Assembly (NCBI RefSeq): GCF_002127655.1
Contig: NZ_NEHB01000016.1
Location: 1 to 64,000 of the forward strand
Direction of reading: 5' to 3'
DNA length: 64,000 nucleotides
Origin: Janthinobacterium sp. GW456P
GTDB taxonomy: Bacteria; Pseudomonadota; Gammaproteobacteria; Burkholderiales; Burkholderiaceae_D
Shown: in pieces, positions 8,832 to 16,934 of the stretch
Numbering within the stretch: position 1 is the stretch's first letter
Layout of the letters: every line of letters starts with the position of its first letter
Program-made: the position numbers and the translations under genes
The notes under the pieces: model-generated
What the model saw: only the letters and a program-made list of their open reading frames with translations
Told to the model about the DNA's origin: nothing
Database searches by the model: none

Positions 8832-10226
8832 TTATCGGGCTGCGCGCAGCCGCTGCAGCGACAGGCGGTTCAGATACCAGGTCAGCAGCACGGCGGCCAC
8901 CGTCAAGCCCGTCACCAGGCCGATCCAGAAACCGGCGGCGGCCATCGGCTCGGCCGGCGACCAGATGAAGCCTTGCGGCGCGAGGCCCAGCACATAGCCG
9001 ATCGGCAGCGAGAAGCCCCAGAAGGCCAGCAGCTGGATCAGCATCGGCTGGCGCGTTACCTTGTAGCCGCGGATGGCGCAGGAAGTGGCCACCTGCGTCG
9101 CGTCGGATAGCTGGAACAGGGCGGCGAACAGCAGCAGCTGCGCGCACAGTTCCTGCACCTGCGGGTCGGACGTGTAGGCTTGCGCGATCTGGTGGCGGAA
9201 GATGGTGATGACGGTGGCCGAGACGATGGCCGCCGTCAGCGACATGGCCACGCCCACCCACGAAATGAAGCGCGCCTTGCGCAAATTGGCTTCGCCCACG
9301 GCATGGCCCACGCGCGTGACCAGCGCGATGCCGAAGGTGAGCGGCACCATGAAGACGACGGACGAGAAATTGAGGGCGATCTGGTGCGCCGACACCTGGA
9401 TCACGCCGAAGCGCGCCACCAGCAGGCTGATGACGCCAAAGGCGCTCACTTCGGCAAAATACGTGACGCCGATGGGCAGGCCCAGGCGCAGCATGGGACC
9501 GATGGACGAGCGCTGCGGCCATTCCCAGTGCGTAAACGGATACGTGGCGCGGTAGACGGGCGCGATTTTGATCCAGGCCAGCATGGCCAGCAGCATCATC
9601 CACACGCAGCAGGTGGTGGCCACGGCGCAGCCCACGCCGCCGAGTTTCGGCATGCCCCAGTGGCCGTAGATCAGCAGGTAGTTGACGAAAATATTCAGCG
9701 CCAGCGCGGCCAGCGCGATCACCATCACGGGCTTGGTCTGGTTGATGCTGGTGCTGTAGCCGTACAGCGCGCGGTAGGCGGCGAACGGCGGCAGCGCGCA
9801 GCTGATGATGTGCACGAACAGCTTGGCCTTGGATGCCACGGCCGGTTCCAGCATCAGGTGGTCGAATACCAGCGCCGCCATGTTCGTCAGCAGGCAGGCC
9901 ACCAGGCCGACGAGCAGCGCCTTCCACAGCGACTGGCGCACGATGTGCGGCACCCGGTCGTGGCGCGCCGCGCCGATTTCATGCGCCACCAGGGTATTGA
10001 TCGCCATCATGATGCCGCTCACGGTGACGAGCACGATGGACCAGATGGCCGCGCCCAGCGACACGGCCGCCAGTTCCTCGGGATTCGTATGCCCCGTCAT
10101 CGCCACGTCGGCCGCGCCCATGCCGACGGTGGCCAGCTGGCCGATCAGAATGGGCCAGGCCAGCTTCCACAGCGACGAGACTTCGGTGCGGACGGCGGGC
10201 AGGGTGAACGAGGTAGTGTGTGGCAT
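8832..10226 (-). CDS. MATE family multidrug efflux transporter
   Basis: 464 residues with about 12 membrane helices. The N-terminal helix motif LAWPILIGQLATVGMGAADVAMTGH and the symmetric second-half start (LRLGLPIGVTYFAEV) match NorM-type MATE transporters, which exchange Na+ or H+ for cationic drugs. I use the ATG at 10226; a TTG three codons upstream is possible but not supported. The PhzF-like gene follows closely, suggesting a two-gene transcript. Confidence 0.92.
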   Translation of the reverse strand: MPHTTSFTLPAVRTEVSSLWKLAWPILIGQLATVGMGAADVAMTGHTNPEELAAVSLGAAIWSIVLVTVSGIMMAINTLVAHEIGAARHDRVPHIVRQSLWKALLVGLVACLLTNMAALVFDHLMLEPAVASKAKLFVHIISCALPPFAAYRALYGYSTSINQTKPVMVIALAALALNIFVNYLLIYGHWGMPKLGGVGCAVATTCCVWMMLLAMLAWIKIAPVYRATYPFTHWEWPQRSSIGPMLRLGLPIGVTYFAEVSAFGVISLLVARFGVIQVSAHQIALNFSSVVFMVPLTFGIALVTRVGHAVGEANLRKARFISWVGVAMSLTAAIVSATVITIFRHQIAQAYTSDPQVQELCAQLLLFAALFQLSDATQVATSCAIRGYKVTRQPMLIQLLAFWGFSLPIGYVLGLAPQGFIWSPAEPMAAAGFWIGLVTGLTVAAVLLTWYLNRLSLQRLRAAR

Positions 10227-10318
10227 GGGCGGCAAGCTTGACTAAACACAAGATTCTACCGGCATTCGCCGCGCTTGTCCGACGCCGCGCTGCGGTGGGC
10301 GGCCCGCCACGGTAATCA

Positions 10319-10327
10319 TTTGTTACA
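10319..10327 (+). promoter_or_regulatory. TTTGTTACA motif upstream of crystallin gene 1
   Basis: TTTGTTACA about 90 bases before the ATG at 10419. The same nonamer recurs before the next three crystallin genes. It resembles the GTTACA half-site of OmpR-family regulators; which protein binds it is unknown. Confidence 0.4.
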
Positions 10328-10361
10328 GCTAAGCGGGCCAGTCGCGGATAGACTGCGCGCT

Positions 10362-10385
10362 CTATTTGGCAAAATGACCAAATAG
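10362..10385. promoter_or_regulatory. Inverted repeat, probable operator
   Basis: Perfect 8-bp inverted repeat CTATTTGG-N8-CCAAATAG, ending 33 bases before the first crystallin start codon. Size and placement fit a dimeric repressor or activator site; no T run follows, so it is not a terminator. Confidence 0.45.
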
Positions 10386-10418
10386 TCAACCGCAGTACCC
10401 TGACTATGGAGCAAGACC

Positions 10419-11096
10419 ATGCTGAAACACACCCTGAACTGCGCCCTGTTGCTGGGCGCCGCCATGACGGCCGAACTGGCCGGCGCCGGCGAACTGACCC
10501 TGTATTCGCGCGACGATTATCACGGCCGCTCGCAGACCGTGCGCGACGCCGTCGCCGACCTTGAAGACCTGCGTTTCAACGACACGACGCAAAGCATCCG
10601 CGTGCGCTCGGGCCGCTGGGAAGCGTGCGAGGAAGCCGATTTCCGCGGCGCCTGCTACCTGCTCGAGGCAGGCGAGTATCCGTCGCTGGACGGCCAGGCC
10701 AACAAAATCACCTCGCTGCGCGAAGTGCGCGGCGGCTGGGATGGTCATCGGGGCCGCGACCGTGATGGCGACCGCGACCGGGGACGCGACTGGGACGGCC
10801 GCCGGGAGCGTGACCGCGAGCGCGGCCATTTGCCGGGGCGCTCGCTGGGCGGCGAACTGACCTTCTATACGCGCGACGATTTCGCCGGCCGCAGCTTGAA
10901 CGTGAGCAACGCTTCCGCCGATTTGCGCGAACGCGACTTCAACGACACGGTGCAAAGCGTGCGCGTGCGCTCCGGTTATTGGGAAGTATGCGAAGACGTG
11001 GGCTTCCGTGGCCGCTGCCGCACCTTGACGCCGGGCGAGTACGCGAGCCTGGAGCGCATGAGCAACCGCATCTCGTCGGTGCGCGAAGTGCGCTGA
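10419..11096 (+). CDS. Secreted beta/gamma-crystallin protein 1
   Basis: 225 residues with a signal peptide (about 1-23, ending AGAG-E). Two beta/gamma-crystallin domains of about 80 residues: ELTLYSRDDYHGRS...TSLREV and ELTFYTRDDFAGRS...SSVREV, each with the RFNDTTQSIRV / DFNDTVQSVRV Greek-key core. A very basic Arg/Asp linker (GRDRDGDRDRGRD) joins them. The family binds Ca2+ in many bacteria, mostly outside the cytoplasm. First of four tandem paralogues; own terminator follows. Confidence 0.9.
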   Translation: MLKHTLNCALLLGAAMTAELAGAGELTLYSRDDYHGRSQTVRDAVADLEDLRFNDTTQSIRVRSGRWEACEEADFRGACYLLEAGEYPSLDGQANKITSLREVRGGWDGHRGRDRDGDRDRGRDWDGRRERDRERGHLPGRSLGGELTFYTRDDFAGRSLNVSNASADLRERDFNDTVQSVRVRSGYWEVCEDVGFRGRCRTLTPGEYASLERMSNRISSVREVR

Positions 11097-11121
11097 CGCG
11101 ACGCGGATAGTACGCGAAGTG

Positions 11122-11158
11122 GCAATAACCGGCTCCTGCGGGGCCAGTTATTGCTTTT
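11122..11158 (+). terminator. Terminator after crystallin gene 1
   Basis: GCAATAAC / GTTATTGC 8-bp outer stem with an inner GGC/GCC extension, followed by TTTT. It lies 25 bases beyond the stop codon. Confidence 0.75.
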
Positions 11159-11187
11159 GGTAACAATTTATTGTGCTTTTCCCATAC

Positions 11188-11196
11188 TTTGTTACA
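11188..11196 (+). promoter_or_regulatory. TTTGTTACA motif upstream of crystallin gene 2
   Basis: TTTGTTACA (followed by C) 79 bases before the ATG at 11276; shared with the other three crystallin genes. Confidence 0.4.
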
Positions 11197-11275
11197 CCGT
11201 TTTTTCTGTGGATGGCTACACTGACATCAGTTGTCATGTCGATCACTTACTTTTGCCGCCACCGGAGACCGCCCC

Positions 11276-12142
11276 ATGCATCGCCCGCTCGCCTTTGCTC
11301 TGCTGTGTGCCAGTTCGCTGTTTGTTCACCTCGCGGCGCAGGCCGGCGAGATCCGCCTGTACACCGATGACAATTTCAAGGGCAGGGTGGTGGTCTTGCG
11401 CGATACGACGGACGACTTGTCGCGTGTCAATTTCAATGACACCGTCTCGAGCATCCAGGTCGATTCGGGCAGCTGGGAAGTGTGCACGCATGCCGATTTC
11501 AAGGGCGATTGCAAGACCCTGGAGCGGGGCGATTACCGCTCGATGCCGGGCATGAACGATAAAATCTCGTCCGTGCGGGAACTGGGTGGCAGCAGTGGCA
11601 ACAGCGGCGGGCGCCGCGCGGCGCTGGAGCTGTTCGCCGACGGCGGCCAGCGCGGCGCATCGGCCGGCGTGAACTCGGACCGCGACGACCTGGTCGACAT
11701 CAGCTTCAACGACCGCGCCAGCAGCGCGCGCGTCGAGTACGGCTACTGGCAGCTGTGCAGCGATTCCAACTACCGTGGCAGCTGCCGCGTGTTCGGGCCT
11801 GGCAGCCATGATGATCTGGGCAGCCTGAATGGACGGGTGTCGTCGGCGCGCCTGGTCGATCCGCGCGAGGAGAACCGTCCGCAAAATGACGAGGGCCTGG
11901 TGGTGCTGTATGGGCGCGCGTTCCTGAAGGGGCCAGGGCTGCAGGTGAACCGTGACGTCAGCGACCTGGTGCGCCTGAACTTCAACGACCAGGCCGCATC
12001 CCTCGCCATCAACGAAGGCACCTGGGAAGTCTGCACGGACTCGCAGTTCAACGGCACCTGCGAGCGCATGGGGCCGGGCAAGTATGAAGTGCTGAACACG
12101 ACGTTCGACAAGCGTATTTCCTCGCTGCGCCGCCTGTATTGA
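11276..12142 (+). CDS. Secreted beta/gamma-crystallin protein 2
   Basis: 288 residues, start ATG 11276 after GGAG. It has signal peptide MHRPLAFALLCASSLFVHLAAQA and three crystallin domains. Domain 1 is EIRLYTDDNFKGRV...SSVREL, domain 2 is ALELFADGGQRGAS...SSARLV, and domain 3 is LVVLYGRAFLKGPG...SSLRRLY. Each has the FND(T/R/Q)xxS(S/L)xxV core and a W-x-(V/L)-C strand. The middle domain differs more from the outer ones; its counterpart in protein 3 is its closest relative here. Role unknown; probably periplasmic or extracellular Ca2+-stabilised structural protein. Confidence 0.9.
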   Translation: MHRPLAFALLCASSLFVHLAAQAGEIRLYTDDNFKGRVVVLRDTTDDLSRVNFNDTVSSIQVDSGSWEVCTHADFKGDCKTLERGDYRSMPGMNDKISSVRELGGSSGNSGGRRAALELFADGGQRGASAGVNSDRDDLVDISFNDRASSARVEYGYWQLCSDSNYRGSCRVFGPGSHDDLGSLNGRVSSARLVDPREENRPQNDEGLVVLYGRAFLKGPGLQVNRDVSDLVRLNFNDQAASLAINEGTWEVCTDSQFNGTCERMGPGKYEVLNTTFDKRISSLRRLY

Positions 12143-12174
12143 ATGCGTGATCGGGCCTGTCGCGTGCCCTTGTA

Positions 12175-12183
12175 TTTGTTACA
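12175..12183 (+). promoter_or_regulatory. TTTGTTACA motif upstream of crystallin gene 3
   Basis: TTTGTTACA (followed by C) about 60 bases before the ATG at 12245. Confidence 0.4.
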
Positions 12184-12244
12184 CTAGCATCCTGGCGCAA
12201 CAGCCAGGCAAATCATCACCAAAGAATGAAGAATGGAGTTAATC

Positions 12245-13237
12245 ATGACGGGCCCTTTCAAACACACGCTGGCATGCGCGGCCACCTTGCTGCTCTCGCT
12301 GGGGGCCCATGCGGCCGCCCATGCGGGCGATATCACCTTGTTCGAAGACGTTGATCTGCGCGGCCGCGCAGTAAACCTGCGCGAGACGACGGACGATCTG
12401 TCGCGCTTTGGGTTCAACGACAAGGTGTCGAGCATCCTGGTGCGTTCGGGCACGTGGGATGTGTGTACCGATGCCGGTTTTCGCGGCAATTGCCGTACCC
12501 TGGGGCCGGGCGAATACCGTTCGATGCCGGGCATGAACGACGCCATTTCCTCGGTGCGCGAAGCGGGCCGCGGCGATGGCTACAATCCGGGACGCCCGGG
12601 ACGCGATCCCGACCGGGGCCATGGCGGCTATGGCCGTGGCGGCACCCTGGAAGTGTATTCGGGCGCGGGCCAGAATGGCGGCTCGGCGCGCCTGAACCGC
12701 GACACGGACGATTTCGTCAATATCGGTTTCAACGACCGCACCACCAGCATCGTCGTGTATAACGGCTACTGGCAGCTGTGCAGCGATTCGAACTACAACG
12801 GCGTGTGCCGCATCTTCGGCCCTGGCCGCCATGACGACCTGGGCCGCGGCCTCGATGGGCGCGTCTCGTCGGCGCGCATGGTCGACGAGCGCGAAGGGCG
12901 CCGCCAGCAGCAGTACGATAATCAGTACCAGCGGCCGCAGTACGACCAGCCGCAGTATCCGCAATACCAGCAGCCGCAGTACCAGCAGCGCGGCGCCGTC
13001 CTGCTGTTCCCCGAAGCGGGCATGCGCGGCGAGCCGCTGGCGCTGGACCGCAATGCGGAAGACCTGGTGCGCTACAACTTCAATGACCGCGCCTCGTCCA
13101 TCGTCGTCTACGAGGGCCAGTGGGAAGTGTGCAGCGATTCGAACTTCCGTGGCCGCTGCGAAGTGATCGGGCCCGGCGAATATGGCCGCCTGAACAGCAT
13201 GGAAAACCAGATTTCCTCGCTGCGCCGCGTACGCTGA
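12245..13237 (+). CDS. Secreted beta/gamma-crystallin protein 3
   Basis: 330 residues; start ATG 12245 supported by GGAG seven bases upstream. Signal peptide (about 1-25, ending AAHAGD). Three crystallin domains: DITLFEDVDLRGRA, TLEVYSGAGQNGGS, AVLLFPEAGMRGEP, each with the FND(K/R)xxSI core. A Gly/Arg/Asp linker separates domains 1 and 2. An unusual Gln/Tyr/Pro-rich linker of about 30 residues with QPQY repeats separates domains 2 and 3. Closest relative in the window is protein 2, with which it shares the domain-2 type. Confidence 0.9.
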   Translation: MTGPFKHTLACAATLLLSLGAHAAAHAGDITLFEDVDLRGRAVNLRETTDDLSRFGFNDKVSSILVRSGTWDVCTDAGFRGNCRTLGPGEYRSMPGMNDAISSVREAGRGDGYNPGRPGRDPDRGHGGYGRGGTLEVYSGAGQNGGSARLNRDTDDFVNIGFNDRTTSIVVYNGYWQLCSDSNYNGVCRIFGPGRHDDLGRGLDGRVSSARMVDEREGRRQQQYDNQYQRPQYDQPQYPQYQQPQYQQRGAVLLFPEAGMRGEPLALDRNAEDLVRYNFNDRASSIVVYEGQWEVCSDSNFRGRCEVIGPGEYGRLNSMENQISSLRRVR

Positions 13238-13262
13238 TCCCGTCCTGACGTCGTGCTGACAC

Positions 13263-13297
13263 ACCGCCTGCCGGGTTGATCCCGTCAGGCGGTTTTT
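13263..13297 (+). terminator. Terminator after crystallin gene 3
   Basis: ACCGCCTG / CAGGCGGT stem followed by a T run, 25 bases past the stop codon. Confidence 0.8.
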
Positions 13298-13331
13298 ACA
13301 TTCGCTGCCGTGCGCTGACATTTGCTTGCCC

Positions 13332-13340
13332 TTTGTTACA
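13332..13340 (+). promoter_or_regulatory. TTTGTTACA motif upstream of crystallin gene 4
   Basis: TTTGTTACA (followed by C) 56 bases before the ATG at 13397. Confidence 0.4.
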
Positions 13341-13396
13341 CTCGCCGCCTGCCGCCAGGTCTACACTGGCGAAAATGTATCCGTATTGGAGTTGTC

Positions 13397-14077
13397 ATGG
13401 TTCGATCTTTCCGGCCCGCGCTGTTGTGCGCCGCCACCTTCCTCGCCCCCCTTGCCGCATCCGCGGGTGAAATCACCCTGTTCGAAGACGCCGGTTTCCG
13501 CGGGCGCCCCGTGACCCTGCGTTCCGACACGGGCGACCTGTCGCGCATGGGCTTTAACGACAAGACCTCGAGCATCATCGTGCGCTCGGGTACCTGGGAA
13601 GTGTGCAAGGACGCCAATTACCGTGGCAACTGCCGTACCTTCGGACCTGGCCGCTACGGCAGCATGCCGGGCATGAACGACGCCGTTTCCTCCGTGCGCG
13701 AAGTGGGCCGTCCGGGCCATGGCGGCGGCGATCACCGCCCGTATCCACCGCGCCCGCCGCGTCCGGAGCCGGAGCGTCCTTATCCTGGCTATCCCGGCCA
13801 CGGCGGCGGCCACCGTCCCGACATGAATGGCGCCGTGCTGCTGTTCCCCGATGCCGGCATGCGCGGCCGGCCCGTGCGCCTGGACCGCGAAGTGCGCGAC
13901 TTGAGCCGCTATGGCTTCAATGACCGCGCCGAATCGATTGTCGTCAATTACGGCCGCTGGCAATTCTGCGTCGATGCCAACTTCCGCGGCCGCTGCGTGG
14001 TGATGGGGCCAGGCAGCTATGGCCGCCTGCACGGTGGCCTCGACCGCCGCATTTCCTCGCTGCGCCGCGTGCGCTGA
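13397..14077 (+). CDS. Secreted beta/gamma-crystallin protein 4
   Basis: 226 residues; start ATG 13397 after TTGGAG. Signal peptide (RPALLCAATFLAPLAASAG). Two crystallin domains, EITLFEDAGFRGRP...SSVREV and AVLLFPDAGMRGRP...SSLRRV, joined by a His/Pro/Arg/Gly linker. The second domain is very close to domain 3 of protein 3. The four proteins therefore look like products of domain-level duplication and shuffling with species-specific linkers. Confidence 0.9.
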   Translation: MVRSFRPALLCAATFLAPLAASAGEITLFEDAGFRGRPVTLRSDTGDLSRMGFNDKTSSIIVRSGTWEVCKDANYRGNCRTFGPGRYGSMPGMNDAVSSVREVGRPGHGGGDHRPYPPRPPRPEPERPYPGYPGHGGGHRPDMNGAVLLFPDAGMRGRPVRLDREVRDLSRYGFNDRAESIVVNYGRWQFCVDANFRGRCVVMGPGSYGRLHGGLDRRISSLRRVR

Positions 14078-14171
14078 TACGTGTCGGGCAGCGTTGTATC
14101 GTGCACACGCTGTCCAGCGCCCAATTCGTGTACTCTTCCCATAGGCAGTTCAACCATGGGGAGCGAGCACG

Positions 14172-15098
14172 GTGGAATACAAGGATTATTACAAGGAGCT
14201 TGGCGTCGAGAAGACGGCGTCCGAGGCCGAGATCAAGAAAGCGTACCGCAAGCTGGTGCGCAAATACCATCCCGACGTGAGCAAGGAACCGGACGCCGAC
14301 AAGCGCACCAAGGCCCTCAACGAGGCCTACGGCGTGCTGGGCGACGCGGAAAAGCGCGCCGCCTACGATGAACTTGGGCGCAGCGCGCAAGGCCATCCAC
14401 GGGGCGAGCCATTCCGTCCGCCGCCGGACTGGGGTTCGGGCTACGAATCGTCGGGCGCCGACGACAGCGACTTCTTTGCCGACCTGTTCGCCCACGTGGG
14501 CGGGCGCCGCCGCGCCGGCGGCAGTTTCCAGATGCAGGGCGAAGACAGCCACGCCGCCATCACCATCGACCTGCAGGACAGCTACCAGGGCGCCAGGCGC
14601 CACATCGTCATGCGCGTGCCCGAAGCGGATGCGCAAGGCCACGTGGTGACGCGCGAACGCACGCTGGAGGTGACGATACCGAAAGGCGTCACGGAAGGAC
14701 AGCAGCTGCGCATGAAGGGGCAGGGCAATCCCGGCAGCGGAGGCGCGCCCGCCGGCGACTTGTACCTGGAAATCCGCTTCCGGCCCGATGCGCGCTACAA
14801 GGTGGAAGGGCGCGACGTGTTCGAGACGGTGCCCGTCACGCCGTGGGAAGCGGCGCTGGGCGGCGACATCGACGTGCCCACGCCATCGGGCACCGTGACC
14901 GTCACGGTGCCGCCCAATTCGCAGACGGGGCGCAAGCTGCGTCTGAAGGGGCGCGGCATTCCCGCCGCCCAGCCGGGCGACCTGTATCTGCTGCTGGAAG
15001 TGGTGCTGCCGCCGGCGAACGATGACAAGGCGCGCGAACTGTATGCAACCATGGCGCGCGAGATGGCTTTCAATCCGCGCCAGAAGCTGGGAGGGTAA
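14172..15098 (+). CDS. cbpA: DnaJ-class co-chaperone CbpA
   Basis: 308 residues. GTG start. Residues 4-70 form the J domain (DYYKELGVEKTASEAEIKKAYRKL with H33-P-D). A short Gly/Ser-rich linker leads to two DnaJ C-terminal beta domains (ITIDLQDSYQGARRH; VPVTPWEAALGGDIDVPTP), with no zinc-finger domain between them. That is the type II layout of CbpA. It works with DnaK in stationary-phase and heat stress and binds curved DNA. The cognate modulator CbpM follows 3 bases after the stop, a typical operon. Confidence 0.93.
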   Translation: MEYKDYYKELGVEKTASEAEIKKAYRKLVRKYHPDVSKEPDADKRTKALNEAYGVLGDAEKRAAYDELGRSAQGHPRGEPFRPPPDWGSGYESSGADDSDFFADLFAHVGGRRRAGGSFQMQGEDSHAAITIDLQDSYQGARRHIVMRVPEADAQGHVVTRERTLEVTIPKGVTEGQQLRMKGQGNPGSGGAPAGDLYLEIRFRPDARYKVEGRDVFETVPVTPWEAALGGDIDVPTPSGTVTVTVPPNSQTGRKLRLKGRGIPAAQPGDLYLLLEVVLPPANDDKARELYATMAREMAFNPRQKLGG

Positions 15099-15101
15099 AT
15101 C

Positions 15102-15413
15102 ATGACAAACAAGGTAATTGGCGAATTGCTCGAAGATCGTGCCCTGAGCCTGGAAGAACTGGCGCGCGCCTGCGCGGTGGAACCGGATTGGGTGGTGCAG
15201 CATGTGCAGACGGGCGTGCTGCTGCAGGACGGCCCGCCGGCGGGCCAGCTGACGGCGTGGCGCTTCACCAGCCTGGACCTGGTGCGCGCGCGCCGCCTGC
15301 ACGAAATCGAATCCGTGTTCGGCGCGAACGCCGAACTGGCCGCGCTGGTGGTTGATTTATCGGAGGAAGTGGCGCGCCTGCGCCGCCGCCTGCACGTGCT
15401 GGGCGTCGAGTAG
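15102..15413 (+). CDS. cbpM: CbpM-type chaperone modulator (MerR-like)
   Basis: 103 residues with a MerR-like helical N-terminal region (LLEDRALSLEELARACAV), then WVVQHVQTGVL, WRFTSLDLVRARRLHEIE and a C-terminal helix DLSEEVARLRRRLHVL. This matches CbpM, which binds the J domain of CbpA and inhibits both its co-chaperone and DNA-binding activities. Directly downstream of cbpA with a 3-base gap, so translationally linked. It is not expected to bind DNA itself. Confidence 0.88.
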   Translation: MTNKVIGELLEDRALSLEELARACAVEPDWVVQHVQTGVLLQDGPPAGQLTAWRFTSLDLVRARRLHEIESVFGANAELAALVVDLSEEVARLRRRLHVLGVE

Positions 15414-15416
15414 CTT

Positions 15417-15644
15417 TTACTCAGGCTCGCCGTGGCGTGCCACGGTGAGCCGCGCAATATAAAACTGCCCATCGACGACCACGCGGTGCGGGATGCCGGC
15501 CACGTCGAAGCCGGGACCGCCGTCTTCCATCCATTCCTGCGCCAGCGAGTCGAACTGCTGCGGCGTCATGCGCAGCATCTGCGCCGTGATGACGAAGCGC
15601 GCGCCTGGTTTTTGCTTGTTGACGAAGTCGTCGATGCCGGCCAT
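15417..15644 (-). CDS. Small conserved protein of unknown function
   Basis: 75 residues, MAGIDDFVNKQKPGARFVIT at the start, one predicted globular alpha/beta domain, no signal peptide or membrane segment. The ATG at 15644 follows an AAGAG box; the upstream in-frame extension covers the GGGGTCAGACCC hairpin repeat and is not coding. It is convergent with cbpM with only 3 bases between stop codons. I do not recognise the family. Confidence 0.65.
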   Translation of the reverse strand: MAGIDDFVNKQKPGARFVITAQMLRMTPQQFDSLAQEWMEDGGPGFDVAGIPHRVVVDGQFYIARLTVARHGEPE

Positions 15645-15674
15645 GTGAATCTCTTCAAGGTTGTGTCTGAAATC

Positions 15675-15701
15675 GGGGTCAGACCCGTCGGGTCTGACCC
15701 C
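15675..15701. repeat. GGGGTCAGACCC hairpin repeat
   Basis: Perfect 12-bp inverted repeat GGGGTCAGACCC-GTC-GGGTCTGACCCC. A related GGGGTCAGCCCC lies at about 15762. Such GGGTC(A/T)GACCC hairpins resemble the REP-like intergenic repeats of Burkholderiales genomes. Confidence 0.6.
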
Positions 15702-15882
15702 GGCACTTGTTTGGGGTTTGCTGCGGCATGATACCCGTCCGCGCGTTCTTCTAGAAGCCCTGGGGTCAGCCCCCGGACACGTTGGCACTCAGCCTTGCGG
15801 TGGCGCTGTTGAGGGACTCGGCGTCCCCGTCTGACGCCAGATTCCCGCCGCGGGCCACTATCATACCTTCGCGCTCACTTAT

Positions 15883-16800
15883 CTAGAACCCCGCTTCTGG
15901 CAGCAGCGGCAACTGCTCCGCAAACCGCTCCGTCAGCCACTTGCCCGCCTGGCCCGGCGGCGTGTCGGCGCGCTGGATCAGGTAAATCGGGTAATTCTCG
16001 CCGTTGTCGACGGCCAGCGGCAGGTGCACCAGCCGTCCCTCCGTCAAATCCTCGCGCACCATCGCTTCTGGCATGTTGCCCCAGCCCAGGCCCGCGCGCA
16101 GCAGCGCGTGCTTGGAGCCGAGGTCGCCCAGGCGCCAGTTGCGCAAGCCCAGCACGCCGAAATCCTGGCCCTCCGTCAGCACGCTGCGGTCGCTGAGCAC
16201 CAGCTGCACGTGTTCGCGCGCCACGCCGGACGCAATCGGGCCTTCCAGCTGCGCCAGCGCATGGCTGGGCGCGGCTACGGGAATCAGGCGCACGTGGCCG
16301 ACGGCCAGGCGCTCGAAGACGCTGGCCGTGGCCGTCATCCAGCCGCCGAGGCCGATGTGGCAGCTGCCATCCATCACCAGCTGCGCCACGGCGCCCATGG
16401 CTTCGATGCGCAGGCGCAGGGCGACGGTGGGGAACTGGGCCTGGAACGCCTCGAGCACGCGCACCAGCACGCAGGTGGGGAACATCACGTCGACCACCAC
16501 CGACACTTCCGCCTCCAGCCCGCCAGCCAGCGCCTTGGCGCGCGCGCGCATGGCATCGACCTTCAGGGCCACGGCGCGCGCGTCGGCCAGCAGGGCCTTG
16601 CCCGCGTCCGTCAGCGTGGGCTTGCGCTTGCCGCGGTCGAGCAGCACCACATTCAGCTGTTCTTCCAGGTTGGCGATGGTGTAGCTGATCACCGACTGCG
16701 TGCGGTGCAGCTGGCGCGCCGCGTGGGCGAAGCCGCCCGCGTCGATGACGGCGACGAACACGCGCAACTGGTCGAGCGAAGGCTGGCCCGGTTCTCTCAT
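15883..16800 (-). CDS. LysR family transcriptional regulator
   Basis: 305 residues. N-terminal wHTH (LDQLRVFVAVIDAGGFAHAARQLHRTQSVISYTI), linker helix, and a C-terminal LysR-substrate domain. It is divergent from the azoreductase gene with 134 bases between the start codons, so it most likely controls azoR and itself from the shared AT-rich spacer. The effector is unknown; quinone- or aromatic-responsive LysR proteins often have this neighbour. Confidence 0.9.
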   Translation of the reverse strand: MREPGQPSLDQLRVFVAVIDAGGFAHAARQLHRTQSVISYTIANLEEQLNVVLLDRGKRKPTLTDAGKALLADARAVALKVDAMRARAKALAGGLEAEVSVVVDVMFPTCVLVRVLEAFQAQFPTVALRLRIEAMGAVAQLVMDGSCHIGLGGWMTATASVFERLAVGHVRLIPVAAPSHALAQLEGPIASGVAREHVQLVLSDRSVLTEGQDFGVLGLRNWRLGDLGSKHALLRAGLGWGNMPEAMVREDLTEGRLVHLPLAVDNGENYPIYLIQRADTPPGQAGKWLTERFAEQLPLLPEAGF

Positions 16801-16934
16801 GGCAAATCCCTATCTAAAAATTCGATGTTAATCATTGATATTTACATGGTTTTCTCGATGGTAGACCTGAACTATGCTGTATGCAAGGGCTGCGATGCGG
16901 CCCATCCCGTCACCCGTTTTCCCAGGAGCACTTC

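Noticed and set aside
7912-9927. 671-residue minus-strand frame
   Set aside because: Overlaps both PhzF and MATE genes in another frame; Arg/Ala-rich and without motifs.
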